Part shown: positions 14,008 through 14,083 of the stretch, one piece after another
Numbering within the stretch: the stretch's first letter is position 1
Layout: the number at the start of each line of letters is the position of its first letter
Assembly: GCA_031267475.1 (NCBI GenBank)
Contig: JAIRZA010000221.1
Location: forward strand, 1 to 14,083
Direction: 5' to 3'
From: Spirochaetaceae bacterium
GTDB lineage: Bacteria > Spirochaetota > Spirochaetia > Treponematales > Breznakiellaceae
DNA: 14,083 nucleotides
Translations under genes and position numbers: made by a program
The notes under the pieces: model-generated
Database searches by the model: none
What the model saw: only the letters and a program-made list of their open reading frames with translations
Told to the model about the DNA's origin: nothing

Positions 14008-14083
14008 TCCTCAATATCCTTGGTATCTAAATAAACTTTCCATCACAGGCGGCGGGAAAACAGTTTCCTACACCAAAACGGCC
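14008..14083. repeat. Right arm of contig-end inverted repeat
   Basis: Reverse complement of 13847-13922, 75 of 76 bases identical. Read on the + strand it encodes the same segment of the surface protein (YLNKLSITGGGKTV) as the - strand of the left arm. It is a duplicate of one locus, not a second gene. Confidence 0.95.

Overview
The window is a piece of a bacterial chromosome of intermediate G+C, most probably from a spirochaete of the Treponema group. The reasons are the tight dut - lptF - lptG - tgt - HEAT-repeat run, several secreted proteins of types common in treponemes (a LysM protein with a helical N-terminal half, a DUF1566-type protein, an unrecognised exported protein, a glycine-rich surface protein) and a dispersed palindromic repeat family. 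The species cannot be named from the sequence. There are no rRNA or tRNA genes, no CRISPR array and no transposase.

Region 1 (1-5578, + strand) is one compact transcription unit. It encodes dUTPase, the two LptF/LptG-type permeases, tRNA-guanine transglycosylase and an exported HEAT-repeat protein carrying an 18-bp in-frame tandem repeat. Two of the junctions are 4-bp ATGA overlaps.

Region 2 (5579-5900) is non-coding. It holds two direct copies and a fragment of a nested-hairpin repeat; a third, inverted copy lies at 12064-12177.

Region 3 (5901-7328, + strand) encodes an FMN-binding lipoprotein with a covalent flavinylation motif and an exported two-domain protein ending in a DUF1566-like domain. 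Region 4 (7315-9619, - strand) encodes a WbaP-type undecaprenyl-phosphate sugar phosphotransferase followed by an exported protein of unknown function. It meets region 3 tail-to-tail with a 14-bp overlap.

Region 5 (9777-11416, + strand) is a two-gene operon. It pairs an exported LysM protein with an uncertain start codon and a YmdB/TIGR00282-type phosphoesterase whose metal ligands are extensively replaced. Region 6 (11417-12277) is degenerate accessory DNA: an orphan antitoxin gene with a one-base frameshift, a possible 24-codon ORF and the inverted repeat copy.

Region 7 (12197-13922, - strand) is the 3' part of a large glycine-rich surface protein gene, interrupted by a TGA where Trp is expected. 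The final ~160 bases are a fold-back: 13847-13922 is repeated inverted at 14008-14083 around a poly-G-rich loop. This is most likely a contig-end artefact, so nothing beyond about 13922 should be trusted as gene sequence.

I found no complete new multi-gene system. The strongest leads are the hairpin repeat family, the remodelled YmdB-like active site, and several single-base lesions or switches (antitoxin poly-A tract, surface-protein TGA, LysM-gene start).
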